Assembly: GCF_024137025.1 (NCBI RefSeq)
Contig: NZ_JAMYJR010000032.1
Span: 173,613-237,612 of the forward strand
DNA from: Paractinoplanes aksuensis
Lineage (GTDB): Bacteria > Actinomycetota > Actinomycetes > Mycobacteriales > Micromonosporaceae
Length of the DNA: 64,000 nt
Direction: 5' to 3'
Part shown: positions 23,902 through 31,966 of the stretch, piece after piece
Layout: every line of letters starts with the position of its first letter
How positions within the stretch are numbered: position 1 is the stretch's first letter
Made by a program: the position numbers and the translations under genes
The notes under the pieces: generated by a model
Seen by the model: the letters and a program-made list of their open reading frames with translations, nothing else
The model's database searches: none
Told to the model about the DNA's origin: nothing

Positions 23902-24998
23902 GGGTTCTGGTCGAGGCCGACGGCGGGTCCCGGGGCAATCCGGGGCCGGCCGGGTACGGCTCGGTGGTGCTCGACACCGACGGCCAGGTGCTGCTCGAGC
24001 GGCAGGGGTCGCTCGGCGTCACCACCAACAACGTGGCCGAGTACACAGGCCTGATCGAGGGGCTCAAGGCGGCCATCGAGCTCGGCGCGACCGAGGTCGG
24101 CGTGCGGATGGACTCCAAGCTCGTCGTCGAGCAGATGTCCGGCCGGTGGCAGATCAAGAACGCCGGCCTGCGCCCGCTCGCGGCCGAGGCGGCCCAGCTC
24201 GTGGCCCGGATCGGCCACGTGACGTTCGAGTGGATCCCGCGCGAGCGCAACAAGGCGGCCGACGCGCTGGCCAACCGGGCCATGGACGAGGCCGCGGGCA
24301 AGCCGGTGGCCGACCGCGTCGAGCCTTCGGTCGTGACGCCGGCGCCGGCGCCGAAGTCGTGGGCGCCGCCGTCGCTCGACGATGCGACCCGCCTGATTCT
24401 CGTACGCCACGGGGAGAGCACCCTGACCCGGCAGGGCCGCTACTCCGGGCGTGGTGACGTGCCGCTCTCCGACGAGGGCGAGGCTCAGGCGATGGCGGCC
24501 GGCGGCCGGGTGGCGGGCATCGCGCGCGATGTCACGGCGATCGTCAGCTCGCCGCTGAGCCGGTGCGTGCGTACGGCCGAACTGATCTCGGCCGAGGTCG
24601 GCGGGGTGCCCGTCACGGTGGTCGACGACCTGATCGAGGTCGACTTCGGGGCCTGGGAGGGGTTGACCTTCGCCGAGGTGCAGGAACGGTGGCCGCGCGA
24701 GATGGAGGCCTGGCTCGCCTCGACGAGCGTGGCGCCGCCGGAGGGCGAGTCGTTCCAGGCCGTCGCGAAGCGGGTGCGCGGCGCGATGGCTACGGTCCTG
24801 CAGTCGTACGCCGGTGGGGTTGTGGTGGTGGTTTCGCACGTGTCACCGATCAAGCTGATCCTGCGGGACGCGCTGGCCGCCTCCGACGCCTTCCTGCACC
24901 GGCTGTTCCTCGATACGGCCGGCATCTCCACGATGGACGCCTGGCCGGACGGCAACATCGCCGTGCGCTCGGTGAACGAAACCGCGCATTTGCGCTGA
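23898..24998 (+). CDS. Bifunctional RNase H / acid phosphatase (CobC-like)
   Basis: The GTG at 23,898 overlaps the upstream stop (GTGA), giving 366 residues. The RNase HI domain (1-130) has VEADGGSRGNPGPAGYG, NNVAEYTGLIEGL and MDSKLVVEQM, providing the catalytic Asp-Glu-Asp. The histidine-phosphatase domain (about 165-360) has LVRHGES with the phospho-His and VVVSHVSPIKL with the second His. It is the counterpart of M. tuberculosis Rv2228c, which combines RNase HI with alpha-ribazole phosphatase activity. Confidence 0.92.
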   Translation: MRVLVEADGGSRGNPGPAGYGSVVLDTDGQVLLERQGSLGVTTNNVAEYTGLIEGLKAAIELGATEVGVRMDSKLVVEQMSGRWQIKNAGLRPLAAEAAQLVARIGHVTFEWIPRERNKAADALANRAMDEAAGKPVADRVEPSVVTPAPAPKSWAPPSLDDATRLILVRHGESTLTRQGRYSGRGDVPLSDEGEAQAMAAGGRVAGIARDVTAIVSSPLSRCVRTAELISAEVGGVPVTVVDDLIEVDFGAWEGLTFAEVQERWPREMEAWLASTSVAPPEGESFQAVAKRVRGAMATVLQSYAGGVVVVVSHVSPIKLILRDALAASDAFLHRLFLDTAGISTMDAWPDGNIAVRSVNETAHLR

Positions 24999-25041
24999 TC
25001 TCTATCGGCGACCATTGATTCTCCGGGGCGAGACGTTTAGC

Positions 25042-25056
25042 TTCCTCGATTAGGAA
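25042..25056. promoter_or_regulatory. Inverted repeat upstream of the chitinase gene
   Basis: TTCCT (25,042-25,046) and AGGAA (25,052-25,056) lie in TTCCTCGATTAGGAAACTTTG, about 35 bases before the chitinase start. TTAGGAAACTTT-like boxes are frequent upstream of secreted polysaccharide hydrolases in actinomycetes, so it may be a shared carbon-control site. That generalisation is from memory. Confidence 0.4.
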
Positions 25057-25088
25057 ACTTTGTTCAACGTTTCGCCCTCGGAGGGCTC

Positions 25089-26369
25089 ATGCGCGTTCTG
25101 ACTCGCCGTCTCATCGCCGCGGCGGCCATCGCGGCCGTGGCATCGACGGCCGTAGCGACACCCGCACAGGCAACCGGAAAATCATATGTAAAGGTCGGAT
25201 ACTTCACGCAGTGGGGCATCTACGGCCGCGATTTCCAGCTGGCCAAGGTGCAGAAATCCGGCGCCGCGGCCCGCCTCACCCACATCAACTACGCGTTCGG
25301 GCCGGTCACCGCCGACGGCCTGTGCGTCTCGGCCGACCCGTGGGCCGACTGGCAGACCCCGTTCTCGGCCGAGAACAGCGTCGACGGCGTGGCCGACGTC
25401 GAAGGCCAGCCGATCAGCGGCAACCTCAACCAGATCGCCGAGCTCAAGAAGAAGAACCCGAAGCTGCGGGTGCTGATCTCGCTCGGCGGCTGGACCGGCT
25501 CGAAGTACTTCTCGGACGCGGCGCTGACCGACGACTCGCGCAAGAAGCTCGTGTCGTCCTGCGTCGACCTGTGGATCAAGGGCAACCTGCCCGGCCTGCC
25601 CGCCGGGGTCGCGGCCGGCATCCTCGACGGCATCGACCTCGACTGGGAGTGGCCCGGGTCCGAGGGCGAAGTCGGCAACGTCATCCGCCCCGAGGACAAG
25701 CAGAACTTCACCCTGCTGACCGCCGAGTTCCGGAAGCAGCTGGATTCGCTGTCGCGGACGACGAAGAAGCGCTACGACCTGACGGCCTTCCTGCCCGCCG
25801 CGCCGGTCAAGGTCGACGCCGGCTTCGAAGGCAAGATCTTCAAGTACTTCGACTTCGCGACCGTCCAGGGCTACGACTTCCACGGCTCGTGGGAGGCCCG
25901 CACCAACCAGCAGTCGGCCCTGCGGGTGCCCAACGGCGCCCCCGACAACCCCGACTTCTCGTCCGAAGTAGCCATCAACAAGTGGCTGTCGCTGGGTGCC
26001 CCGCGCCACAAGCTGGTGCTCGGCGTGCCCTACTACAGCCAGGGCTGGACGGGCGTCACCGGCACGAAGAACGGCCTGTTCGCCCCAGCCACGGGCCCGG
26101 CCCCGGGCAAGTTCGCGGCCGGCACCGAGGACTACAAGACGGTCAAGGCCCTGCCCGGCTTCAAGACCTACCGTGACCTCAAGTCGGGCCACGCCTGGCT
26201 GTACGACGGCACCACCTTCTGGACGTACGACGACCCGGCAGTGCTGCTGCAGAAGTCGCTGTGGATCCGCTCGAAAGGCCTGGGCGGCGCGATGATGTGG
26301 TCGCTCGACGGCGACGACGCCAACGCCTCCCTGACCAAGGCCATCGCCACCGGCCTCTGGACCCCGTAA
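25089..26369 (+). CDS. Secreted GH18 chitinase
   Basis: The 426-residue protein has a signal peptide (about 1-28, RRLIAAAAIAAVASTAVA then AQA). The family 18 barrel carries the catalytic DGIDLDWEW at 180-188, with Glu187 as the acid. Other conserved parts are VLISLGGWTGS, the QGYDFHGSW substrate loop and GGAMMWSLDGD. It hydrolyses chitin or chito-oligosaccharides outside the cell. There is no chitin-binding module; the protein is a lone catalytic domain. Confidence 0.92.
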   Translation: MRVLTRRLIAAAAIAAVASTAVATPAQATGKSYVKVGYFTQWGIYGRDFQLAKVQKSGAAARLTHINYAFGPVTADGLCVSADPWADWQTPFSAENSVDGVADVEGQPISGNLNQIAELKKKNPKLRVLISLGGWTGSKYFSDAALTDDSRKKLVSSCVDLWIKGNLPGLPAGVAAGILDGIDLDWEWPGSEGEVGNVIRPEDKQNFTLLTAEFRKQLDSLSRTTKKRYDLTAFLPAAPVKVDAGFEGKIFKYFDFATVQGYDFHGSWEARTNQQSALRVPNGAPDNPDFSSEVAINKWLSLGAPRHKLVLGVPYYSQGWTGVTGTKNGLFAPATGPAPGKFAAGTEDYKTVKALPGFKTYRDLKSGHAWLYDGTTFWTYDDPAVLLQKSLWIRSKGLGGAMMWSLDGDDANASLTKAIATGLWTP

Positions 26370-26410
26370 CGACCCGGGGCGGTAGCGGATCGCGATCCGC
26401 TACCGCCCGA

Positions 26411-27556
26411 TCAGCGGCGCAGCACGGACGCGCCCAGGGTCATGACGACCATCAGGCCGACGATCACGGCGAACGAGACAGTGAGCGACGACAGGTGGGC
26501 GATGCCGCCGATGACGCCGGGGGCGATCAACCCGCTGCCGTACGCGATGCCGGCCACCCCGGCGATGCTGCGTCCCGGATGTTCGCTGCTGCGCCCGGCC
26601 GCCGCGAAAACCAGCGGCACCACCACCGCGATGCCGATGCCGAGCAGGCCGAACCCCCCGATGACCAGCACCACGTGATCGAACAGCACGACCATCAGCG
26701 CACCGACCGTCGCGCAGGCGCCGCTGATGCGGACCGTTGTCACCGGGCCCAGCTTCTGCACGACCCAGTCGCCGCCGAACCGGGCCACCGCCATGCAGAC
26801 CGAGAAGATCGAGACCGTGGCGGCGGCGGTCGCGGCCGGGTGGTTCAGCAGGTCGCGTACGTAGACCGCGGCCCAGTCGAGGCTCGCCCCTTCCGCGAAG
26901 ACGGCGCACAGTCCGATCAGCCCGATCGGTAGCACCGCCTTCGACGGCAGCGCGAACGCCGGCGGCTCCTCCAGCGACGGTTCCGGCCGGTGCGGCACGA
27001 TCCCCATCGACGCCACCAAAACCACTACCGCGAGTACGCCCACCGCGATCGCGAAGTGTGCCGGAGCTCCCAGGCCCTCACGCGCAGCGAACACGGCGAT
27101 GGCCGAACCGCCCAGCCCGCCGATGCTCCACCAGCCGTGGAAGCTGGACATGACCGACTTCCCGTACCCCGCCTCGACCAGCACGGCGTGCGCGTTCATG
27201 GCGACGTCGGCCAGCCCCGCCGCCGCTCCGTAGGCGACGAGCGTCACGCACAGCAGCCACAGCGACGTCGGCAGCGACGGAAGCAGCAGCACGGCCACCC
27301 AGCAGAGCATCAACACCCGTACGAGCGAACGCAGATCGAACCTATGCACGAGCCGCCCCGACAACGGCATCGCAGCGAGCGCTCCGAGCCCCGGCATCAG
27401 CAACGCGATCCCCAGCCCACCGGGCCCGACCCCCACATGATCGGCGATCCACGGCACCCGAGCGGCGAACGTCCCCGTCACCGCCCCATGAGCCGCAAAG
27501 ATCGCCGACGTGGCCACCCGCGCCCGCCGCAGGTGCAAGAGATCGGTGCTGATCAT
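26411..27556 (-). CDS. MFS transporter
   Basis: The 381-residue protein has about twelve hydrophobic segments, with a VHRFDLRSLVR loop between helices 2 and 3. It also has the AAGLADVAMNAHAVLVEAGYG stretch typical of MFS members related to fucose/hexose permeases and YbjJ-like exporters. The substrate cannot be assigned. The start ATG is at 27,556. The gene is convergent with the chitinase gene at a 41-bp gap. Confidence 0.8.
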   Translation of the reverse strand: MISTDLLHLRRARVATSAIFAAHGAVTGTFAARVPWIADHVGVGPGGLGIALLMPGLGALAAMPLSGRLVHRFDLRSLVRVLMLCWVAVLLLPSLPTSLWLLCVTLVAYGAAAGLADVAMNAHAVLVEAGYGKSVMSSFHGWWSIGGLGGSAIAVFAAREGLGAPAHFAIAVGVLAVVVLVASMGIVPHRPEPSLEEPPAFALPSKAVLPIGLIGLCAVFAEGASLDWAAVYVRDLLNHPAATAAATVSIFSVCMAVARFGGDWVVQKLGPVTTVRISGACATVGALMVVLFDHVVLVIGGFGLLGIGIAVVVPLVFAAAGRSSEHPGRSIAGVAGIAYGSGLIAPGVIGGIAHLSSLTVSFAVIVGLMVVMTLGASVLRR

Positions 27557-27626
27557 GCTCTCGACCGTAAGCGAACCGGCCCGCGCCGGAGGCCCCGTTC
27601 TCAGGCTTCGGGTCGAGAATGGTGGG

Positions 27627-28043
27627 ATGCCATTACGCAGGCGTAAGCAGTGGTGGGGTGTGACGTTGGATGCGCCGGACGGGGCCGCCCTCGGGCGGTT
27701 CTATGCGCGGCTTCTGGACTGGCAGTTCTTTTCGTCCGGGGACGGGCGGGGCGGGGCCGTCGCGCCGTCGGAGAATGCCGGTTACAACCTGGGGTTTCAG
27801 ACCGAGGAGAACTACGTGCGGCCGGTGTGGCCGGCCGAGCCGGGGCAGCCGCAGATGTCCATGCACCTCGAGATCGAGGTGGACGATCTCGACGAAGCGG
27901 TGGCTCACGCTGTTGAAGCCGGGGCGGCCCTGGCCGCTTTTCAACCGCAGGACGATGTGCGCGTCATGCTCGATCCGGCCGGGCATCCGTTCTGCCTCTA
28001 TCTGGGTGAGTCAGACGAAAGTGAACAGGCGGACGTCGCCTAG
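27627..28043 (+). CDS. VOC-family (glyoxalase/bleomycin-resistance-like) protein
   Basis: The ATG at 27,627 gives 138 residues with two beta-alpha-beta-beta-beta halves: WWGVTLDAPDGAALGRFYAR LLDW, then MHLEIEVDDLDEAVAHAVEAG and VMLDPAGHPFCLYLG. These are the standard VOC fold marks. Homologues bind antibiotics or catalyse small-molecule reactions. The 3' end overlaps a convergent methyltransferase gene by 33 bp. Confidence 0.8.
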   Translation: MPLRRRKQWWGVTLDAPDGAALGRFYARLLDWQFFSSGDGRGGAVAPSENAGYNLGFQTEENYVRPVWPAEPGQPQMSMHLEIEVDDLDEAVAHAVEAGAALAAFQPQDDVRVMLDPAGHPFCLYLGESDESEQADVA

Positions 28044-28586
28044 GAACGGGTCGGGGGCGCGGTCGAGCCGGTGCATTCCGACGCGGAAACGGGCGTCGGT
28101 GGGTTCGGCGTAGGCGAGTTCGGTGAAACCGTTGTCGGCGAACAGCGACCGCACCGGCGATTCGCCGGCGCGGGTCCAGATCACCGTGCCGCCGGGGGTC
28201 AGCAGGCTGGGCAGGGCCGCGATGGTCCGGCGCGTGTCCTCGTACGAAACGTTGCCGAAGACGCCGCACGCGAGCACGATTTCCGCGGGGGCGATTTCGG
28301 CGTACGGCGTAGTGGTTCCGGCATCTCCGGTGATCACCGTGACGCCGGAAGGGGCGGCCGCGCGCGCCCTTCCGGCAAGCACCGGATCCCATTCGACCAG
28401 TACGGCACGGGAACCCGCGGGCAGCAATGGCAGCACGTCACGGCCGTCGCCGGCGCACATGCTGATCACCCGGCGGGGGCGGTCGAGCAACGGGCGCAGA
28501 TAACCGCGTACCACTTCGAGTCGCCGGGCCAGTGACGAGCCCGGGACCTCGTACTCGTCGTGCCATTTGATCCAGTCGCGGCTCAC
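28011..28586 (-). CDS. Class I SAM-dependent methyltransferase
   Basis: The GTG at 28,586 (VSRDWIKWHDEYEVPGSSL) begins a 191-residue protein; the longer in-frame reading runs into the symporter terminator and is rejected. Motif I is VISMCAGDGRDVLPLL, followed by VLVEWDP, AEIVLACGVFGNVSYED and LTPGGTVIWTR. The substrate is unknown. MCAGDGRD-type enzymes are common in actinomycetes. Confidence 0.75.
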   Translation of the reverse strand: MSRDWIKWHDEYEVPGSSLARRLEVVRGYLRPLLDRPRRVISMCAGDGRDVLPLLPAGSRAVLVEWDPVLAGRARAAAPSGVTVITGDAGTTTPYAEIAPAEIVLACGVFGNVSYEDTRRTIAALPSLLTPGGTVIWTRAGESPVRSLFADNGFTELAYAEPTDARFRVGMHRLDRAPDPFLGDVRLFTFV

Positions 28587-28604
28587 AGCGTCCGAGAATA
28601 GAGA

Positions 28605-28634
28605 ACGCCGCGCCCTTGGCGGAGGGCGCGGCGT
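28605..28634 (-). terminator. Terminator downstream of the permease operon
   Basis: ACGCCGCGCCC (28,605-28,615) pairs perfectly with GGGCGCGGCGT (28,624-28,634) over an 8-base loop. It is about 30 bases past the stop of the MctP-like gene on the minus strand. Confidence 0.55.
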
Positions 28635-28665
28635 CTCCATGACCCGGGAGCGGGTCAGGCTTTCG

Positions 28666-30312
28666 TCAGGTCGAGGACTTGTGATCGACCGTGGCGGCGA
28701 CGTCCTTGTCGATCCGCGGGTCGCCCTCGTCGGCGAAGTAGTCGTCCTGGGTCGTGCCGTCCACACCGTCCGGCGTCTTGGTGGCCCGCAGGATCAGCGT
28801 CACGAGCGCCGCCACCAGCAGGTTGACAATGACGGTGATGAATCCGACGTAAATAGTGCGCTTGCTGTCGAAGCCGAAGTCGGACAGCGGGAACGCCGAG
28901 CCGCCGAAGTGCGCCTTTCCGGTGGCCGCGTTCGGGATCTGCCACAGCATCCACATCGACAGGCCCATGCCGACGACCCAGCCCGCGATCAGCCCGCCGC
29001 GGTGCAGCCAACGGGTGAACAGGCCGAGCGCCACTGCCGGCGCGGTCTGCAGAATGATGATGCCGCCGATCAGTTGCAGATCGATCGAGAACTGCGGGTC
29101 GAGGAAGACGATGCAGGCGACCGCCCCGACCTTCACCACCAGCGACGTGATTTTCGAGACGCGCGCCTCCTGGGCGTGGGTGGCGTCCCGCTTCAGATAC
29201 TCCTTGTAGATGTTGCGGGTGAACAGGTTGGCCGCAGCGATCGACATGATGGCGGCCGGCACGAGCGCGCCGATGCCGATCGCGGCGAATGCGACACCCG
29301 CGAACCACGCCGGGAACTGCATGTCGAACAGCAGCGGTACGACCGTGTTGCTGTCCACCTTGCCGGTCGCGGGGTCGGTGATCGGCTTGACGCCGGACGC
29401 GATGGCCGCGTAGCCGAGCAGCGCGAGCAGGCCGAGCAGGAAACTGTAGGCGGGCAGGGCCGACATGTTCCGCTTGATGACGTTGCGGTTCTTGCTGGCC
29501 AGCACGCCGGTGATGCTGTGCGGGTACAGGAACAGCGCCAGAGCCGAACCCAGGGCCAGCGTGATGTATTGAAGCTGGTTGTTGGCGTTCAGCGTGATGC
29601 CGTCGTTCGGATTGGGTGAGGCCGTGAATTTCGCCTCGGCCGCGTCGAAGATGCTGCCCCAGCCGCCCAGCTTGTAGGGCAGATAGATGACCGCCACCAG
29701 GATCACGATGTAGATCAGCGTGTCCTTGACGAAAGCGATCAGCGCCGGCGCTCGCAGACCCGATTGATACGTGTACGCCGCCAGGATCGCGAACGCGATG
29801 ATGATGGGCGCGTGCCGGGCGAGCATGCTGTCGCCGGTCACCCCCATCGTCTTGAGCACCGCTTCGATGCCGATCAGTTGCAGAGCGATGTACGGCATGG
29901 TGGCGACGATGCCGGTGATGGCGATCAGCAACGCCAGCGTCGGCGAATCGAACCGGGTGCGCACGAAGTCGGCCGGGGTGACGAAACCGTGCCGGTGCGA
30001 CACCGACCAGAGCCGGATCAGGATCAGGAAGAACAGCGGATAAATGACGATCGTGTACGGCACGGCGAAGAACCCGGCCGCGCCGGCGCCGAAGATCAGG
30101 GCCGGGACGGCGACGAACGTGTACGCCGTGTAGAGGTCACCGCCGACCAGGAACCAGGTGATCCACCCGCCGAAGCTGCGGCCGCCCAGCCCCCACTCGT
30201 CGAGGTGTTCCATGTCCTTCGGCGCCCGCCACCGCGCGGCGACGAAACCCATGCCGCTGACCAGCACGAACAGCAGCGTGAAGATGACGATCTCGGTTAC
30301 GTGGTCGCCCAT
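28666..30312 (-). CDS. Sodium:solute symporter, monocarboxylate uptake permease (MctP-like)
   Basis: The 548-residue protein has about thirteen hydrophobic segments and SSS-family marks: EHLDEWGLGGRSFGGWITWF near residue 35, HRHGFVTPADFVRTRF, and ALVPAAIMSIAAANLFTRNI. The close neighbour encodes DUF3311, the usual small partner of MctP permeases that import pyruvate, lactate or acetate. The C-terminus is acidic and cytoplasmic. Substrate is inferred from the family. Confidence 0.82.
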   Translation of the reverse strand: MGDHVTEIVIFTLLFVLVSGMGFVAARWRAPKDMEHLDEWGLGGRSFGGWITWFLVGGDLYTAYTFVAVPALIFGAGAAGFFAVPYTIVIYPLFFLILIRLWSVSHRHGFVTPADFVRTRFDSPTLALLIAITGIVATMPYIALQLIGIEAVLKTMGVTGDSMLARHAPIIIAFAILAAYTYQSGLRAPALIAFVKDTLIYIVILVAVIYLPYKLGGWGSIFDAAEAKFTASPNPNDGITLNANNQLQYITLALGSALALFLYPHSITGVLASKNRNVIKRNMSALPAYSFLLGLLALLGYAAIASGVKPITDPATGKVDSNTVVPLLFDMQFPAWFAGVAFAAIGIGALVPAAIMSIAAANLFTRNIYKEYLKRDATHAQEARVSKITSLVVKVGAVACIVFLDPQFSIDLQLIGGIIILQTAPAVALGLFTRWLHRGGLIAGWVVGMGLSMWMLWQIPNAATGKAHFGGSAFPLSDFGFDSKRTIYVGFITVIVNLLVAALVTLILRATKTPDGVDGTTQDDYFADEGDPRIDKDVAATVDHKSST

Positions 30313-30316
30313 GCCG

Positions 30317-30544
30317 TCACCGCTTCTTCGTCATCTGGTACACGATCGAGGTGGTGGTCACGCCGACCAGGATGAACAGGAACTGGAGCCAGTAGAACGC
30401 GGGGAAGCCCCACAGCCGGGGCGAGTCGTGGTTGAACAGTGGGGTCAGAACCGGCAGCACGATGGGGATCAGGAGCAGCCAGTTCCACGGGCTGCGATCA
30501 CTGCGGGCTGCGGGCACCGCTTTCGGCGTCTCGGGGTCCGCCAT
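30317..30544 (-). CDS. DUF3311 small membrane protein
   Basis: The 75-residue protein has two hydrophobic segments (WNWLLLIPIVLPVLTPLF and FYWLQFLFILVGVTTTSIVY) in the DUF3311 layout. Its stop is 4 bp from the start of the MctP-like gene. DUF3311 proteins nearly always accompany SSS-family permeases and probably help assemble them. Confidence 0.82.
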   Translation of the reverse strand: MADPETPKAVPAARSDRSPWNWLLLIPIVLPVLTPLFNHDSPRLWGFPAFYWLQFLFILVGVTTTSIVYQMTKKR

Positions 30545-30620
30545 CAGCCGTACCTCCTGGTAACTGTGGAGACGGTCACAGTCACGCTAACGAGACACGG
30601 CGGTTACCGGCGATCATCAT

Positions 30621-30655
30621 GCGCCCAACGGCGCGGAAGGTGCGCCGAACGGCGC
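30621..30655. promoter_or_regulatory. Two palindromic sites upstream of the DUF3311-MctP operon
   Basis: GCGCC-CAAC-GGCGC (30,621-30,634) and GCGCC-GAAC-GGCGC (30,642-30,655) are almost identical 14-bp palindromes. Their starts are 21 bp apart, two turns of the helix. They lie 77-111 bp upstream of the operon start, suggesting a regulator binding cooperatively. Nothing else distinctive was seen in 30,545-30,792. Confidence 0.5.
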
Positions 30656-30792
30656 ACGCGTTACCACAGATTCCCAAGATCAGGTGACTGTCCACAGGGA
30701 CGGACGTGGTCCACAGGTCGTCATGCTCGGCCCGTCCCGGACCGCCGGGCCGGCTCAGAATCGCAGGCATCAGCAACCGTGAGGAGCTCGTG

Positions 30793-31011
30793 ATGACCTA
30801 CCAGCAACCGTCTGTTCCGACACTCTGGAAGAAGGGCAGCCGCAGCAACGGCAACGGCGGCAACAACTGCGTCGAGGTGGCCGTCCTCACCGACGGCGTC
30901 GCGGTCCGGGACAGCAAGGACCGCTCCGGACCGACCCTGAAATTCACGACGGCGGAGTGGACCGCCTTCGTCGGCTCCGCCAAGGATGGCGAATTCGACT
31001 TGCAACCCTGA
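30793..31011 (+). CDS. DUF397 domain protein
   Basis: The ATG at 30,793 follows GAGGAG. The 72-residue protein (TLWKKGSRSNGNGGNNCVEV, then VRDSKDRSGPTLKFTTAEWT) is a classic DUF397 protein. In actinomycetes these usually sit beside an XRE/DUF5753 regulator as an antagonist or toxin-like partner. No such partner lies within about 9 kb on either side, so it appears to be an orphan. Confidence 0.85.
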   Translation: MTYQQPSVPTLWKKGSRSNGNGGNNCVEVAVLTDGVAVRDSKDRSGPTLKFTTAEWTAFVGSAKDGEFDLQP

Positions 31012-31019
31012 GGCCCGGT

Positions 31020-31466
31020 TCAGTCGGTGTGCGCCGCCATCGACGGCCAGATGCCGCCGTCGGCGAAGCGGGCCGCCCAGTAGTACGGGTTGAGTTCGAG
31101 CAGGGTGCGGGCCGTCCACCCCGACGGGCTGAGCGGATCGCCCACGCCGACCCGCACGTCGGGCCCCCACAGGGCAAGGCGCTCCTGGCAGATGCCACAG
31201 GGTGCCAGCACGAAGATCTCCGTGGTCCCGGCCTTGCGCCCCACGCAGACCGAAGCCGTGACTCGTTTGTCGAGCGTGTAGGCCTGACAGATGGCCCCGG
31301 TCTCGTGGCACAGCGTGACCCCGGCGTTGATGTTGTCGAGGCACACGCTGGTCAGAATCTGGCCGTCCTCGAGGAGTACGGCGGCGGCCCCGCCGTACTC
31401 CTCGGCCGGCCACCGCCGGTTCATCTGGTCGACGGCCGCGTCCACGAGTCGCTGATCAAGTTCCAT
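31020..31466 (-). CDS. Cytidine-deaminase-family protein
   Basis: The 148-residue protein has CHETGAICQAY, providing the zinc Cys and the catalytic Glu, and APCGICQERL, the PCxxC zinc pair. It also has an aromatic tail, PYYWAARFADGG. It belongs to the cytidine/blasticidin-S deaminase superfamily and likely deaminates a free nucleoside. The ATG at 31,466 is used; a GTG at 31,484 is in frame. The start overlaps the 3' end of the next gene upstream by 11 bp. Confidence 0.8.
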   Translation of the reverse strand: MELDQRLVDAAVDQMNRRWPAEEYGGAAAVLLEDGQILTSVCLDNINAGVTLCHETGAICQAYTLDKRVTASVCVGRKAGTTEIFVLAPCGICQERLALWGPDVRVGVGDPLSPSGWTARTLLELNPYYWAARFADGGIWPSMAAHTD

Positions 31467-31935
31467 CCCGCGAAGGTAGTGCACGCGACTCGTCGTCGGG
31501 GGTGGGTTTCAAGCGGTCGGCCGCGCGCAGCAGCAACTGGATGCCGAACTCGACCGGGACCATGCGCAGCGCTAAGGCGCCGGCCGGATGACGGTGGCCG
31601 CTGTGCTCCAACTGCTTCATCCATCGCTTCTCGAGGCGGCGACGGGCGATCATCGTCGTCACCGCCAGGCCGATGCCGATTGCGAGGGTGGCCGACTGCC
31701 GCTTGTCGGGCTTGAACTCTTGCGGCTCGTCCGGCTGCGGCTCTTTCTGGTCGAACATCTCGCGGAAGGAGGACGGTGACTTCGCGTACTCGACCCCGAT
31801 ACCGGTGGCGATCAGGCCGGTGCGGGCCAGGCGGCGGCGGGCCGGCGAGAGGTCACGGGCGGCGATCCACATGCCGGCCAGGACCGCTCGGTAGGCGGCG
31901 TCGGCGGCGGCGCGCGGGAAGGAGGCGGCTGACAT
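31456..31935 (-). CDS. Hypothetical protein with two hydrophobic segments
   Basis: The 159-residue protein has an N-terminal helical region (AAYRAVLAGMWIAARDL), an acidic linker (QKEPQPDEPQEFKPDK), a hydrophobic stretch SATLAIGIGLAVTTMIA and a second amphipathic segment before an acidic tail. No domain is recognised. It overlaps the deaminase gene and may be co-transcribed. Confidence 0.55.
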   Translation of the reverse strand: MSAASFPRAAADAAYRAVLAGMWIAARDLSPARRRLARTGLIATGIGVEYAKSPSSFREMFDQKEPQPDEPQEFKPDKRQSATLAIGIGLAVTTMIARRRLEKRWMKQLEHSGHRHPAGALALRMVPVEFGIQLLLRAADRLKPTPDDESRALPSRDGT

Positions 31936-31966
31936 CTCCCGACCGTAGCGCCGCCGGGCAATCGGG

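Noticed and set aside
23091..24839. 582-residue minus-strand frame over the zinc-ribbon/RNase H genes
   Set aside because: Low-complexity, Ser/Arg-rich shadow of two strongly conserved + strand genes.
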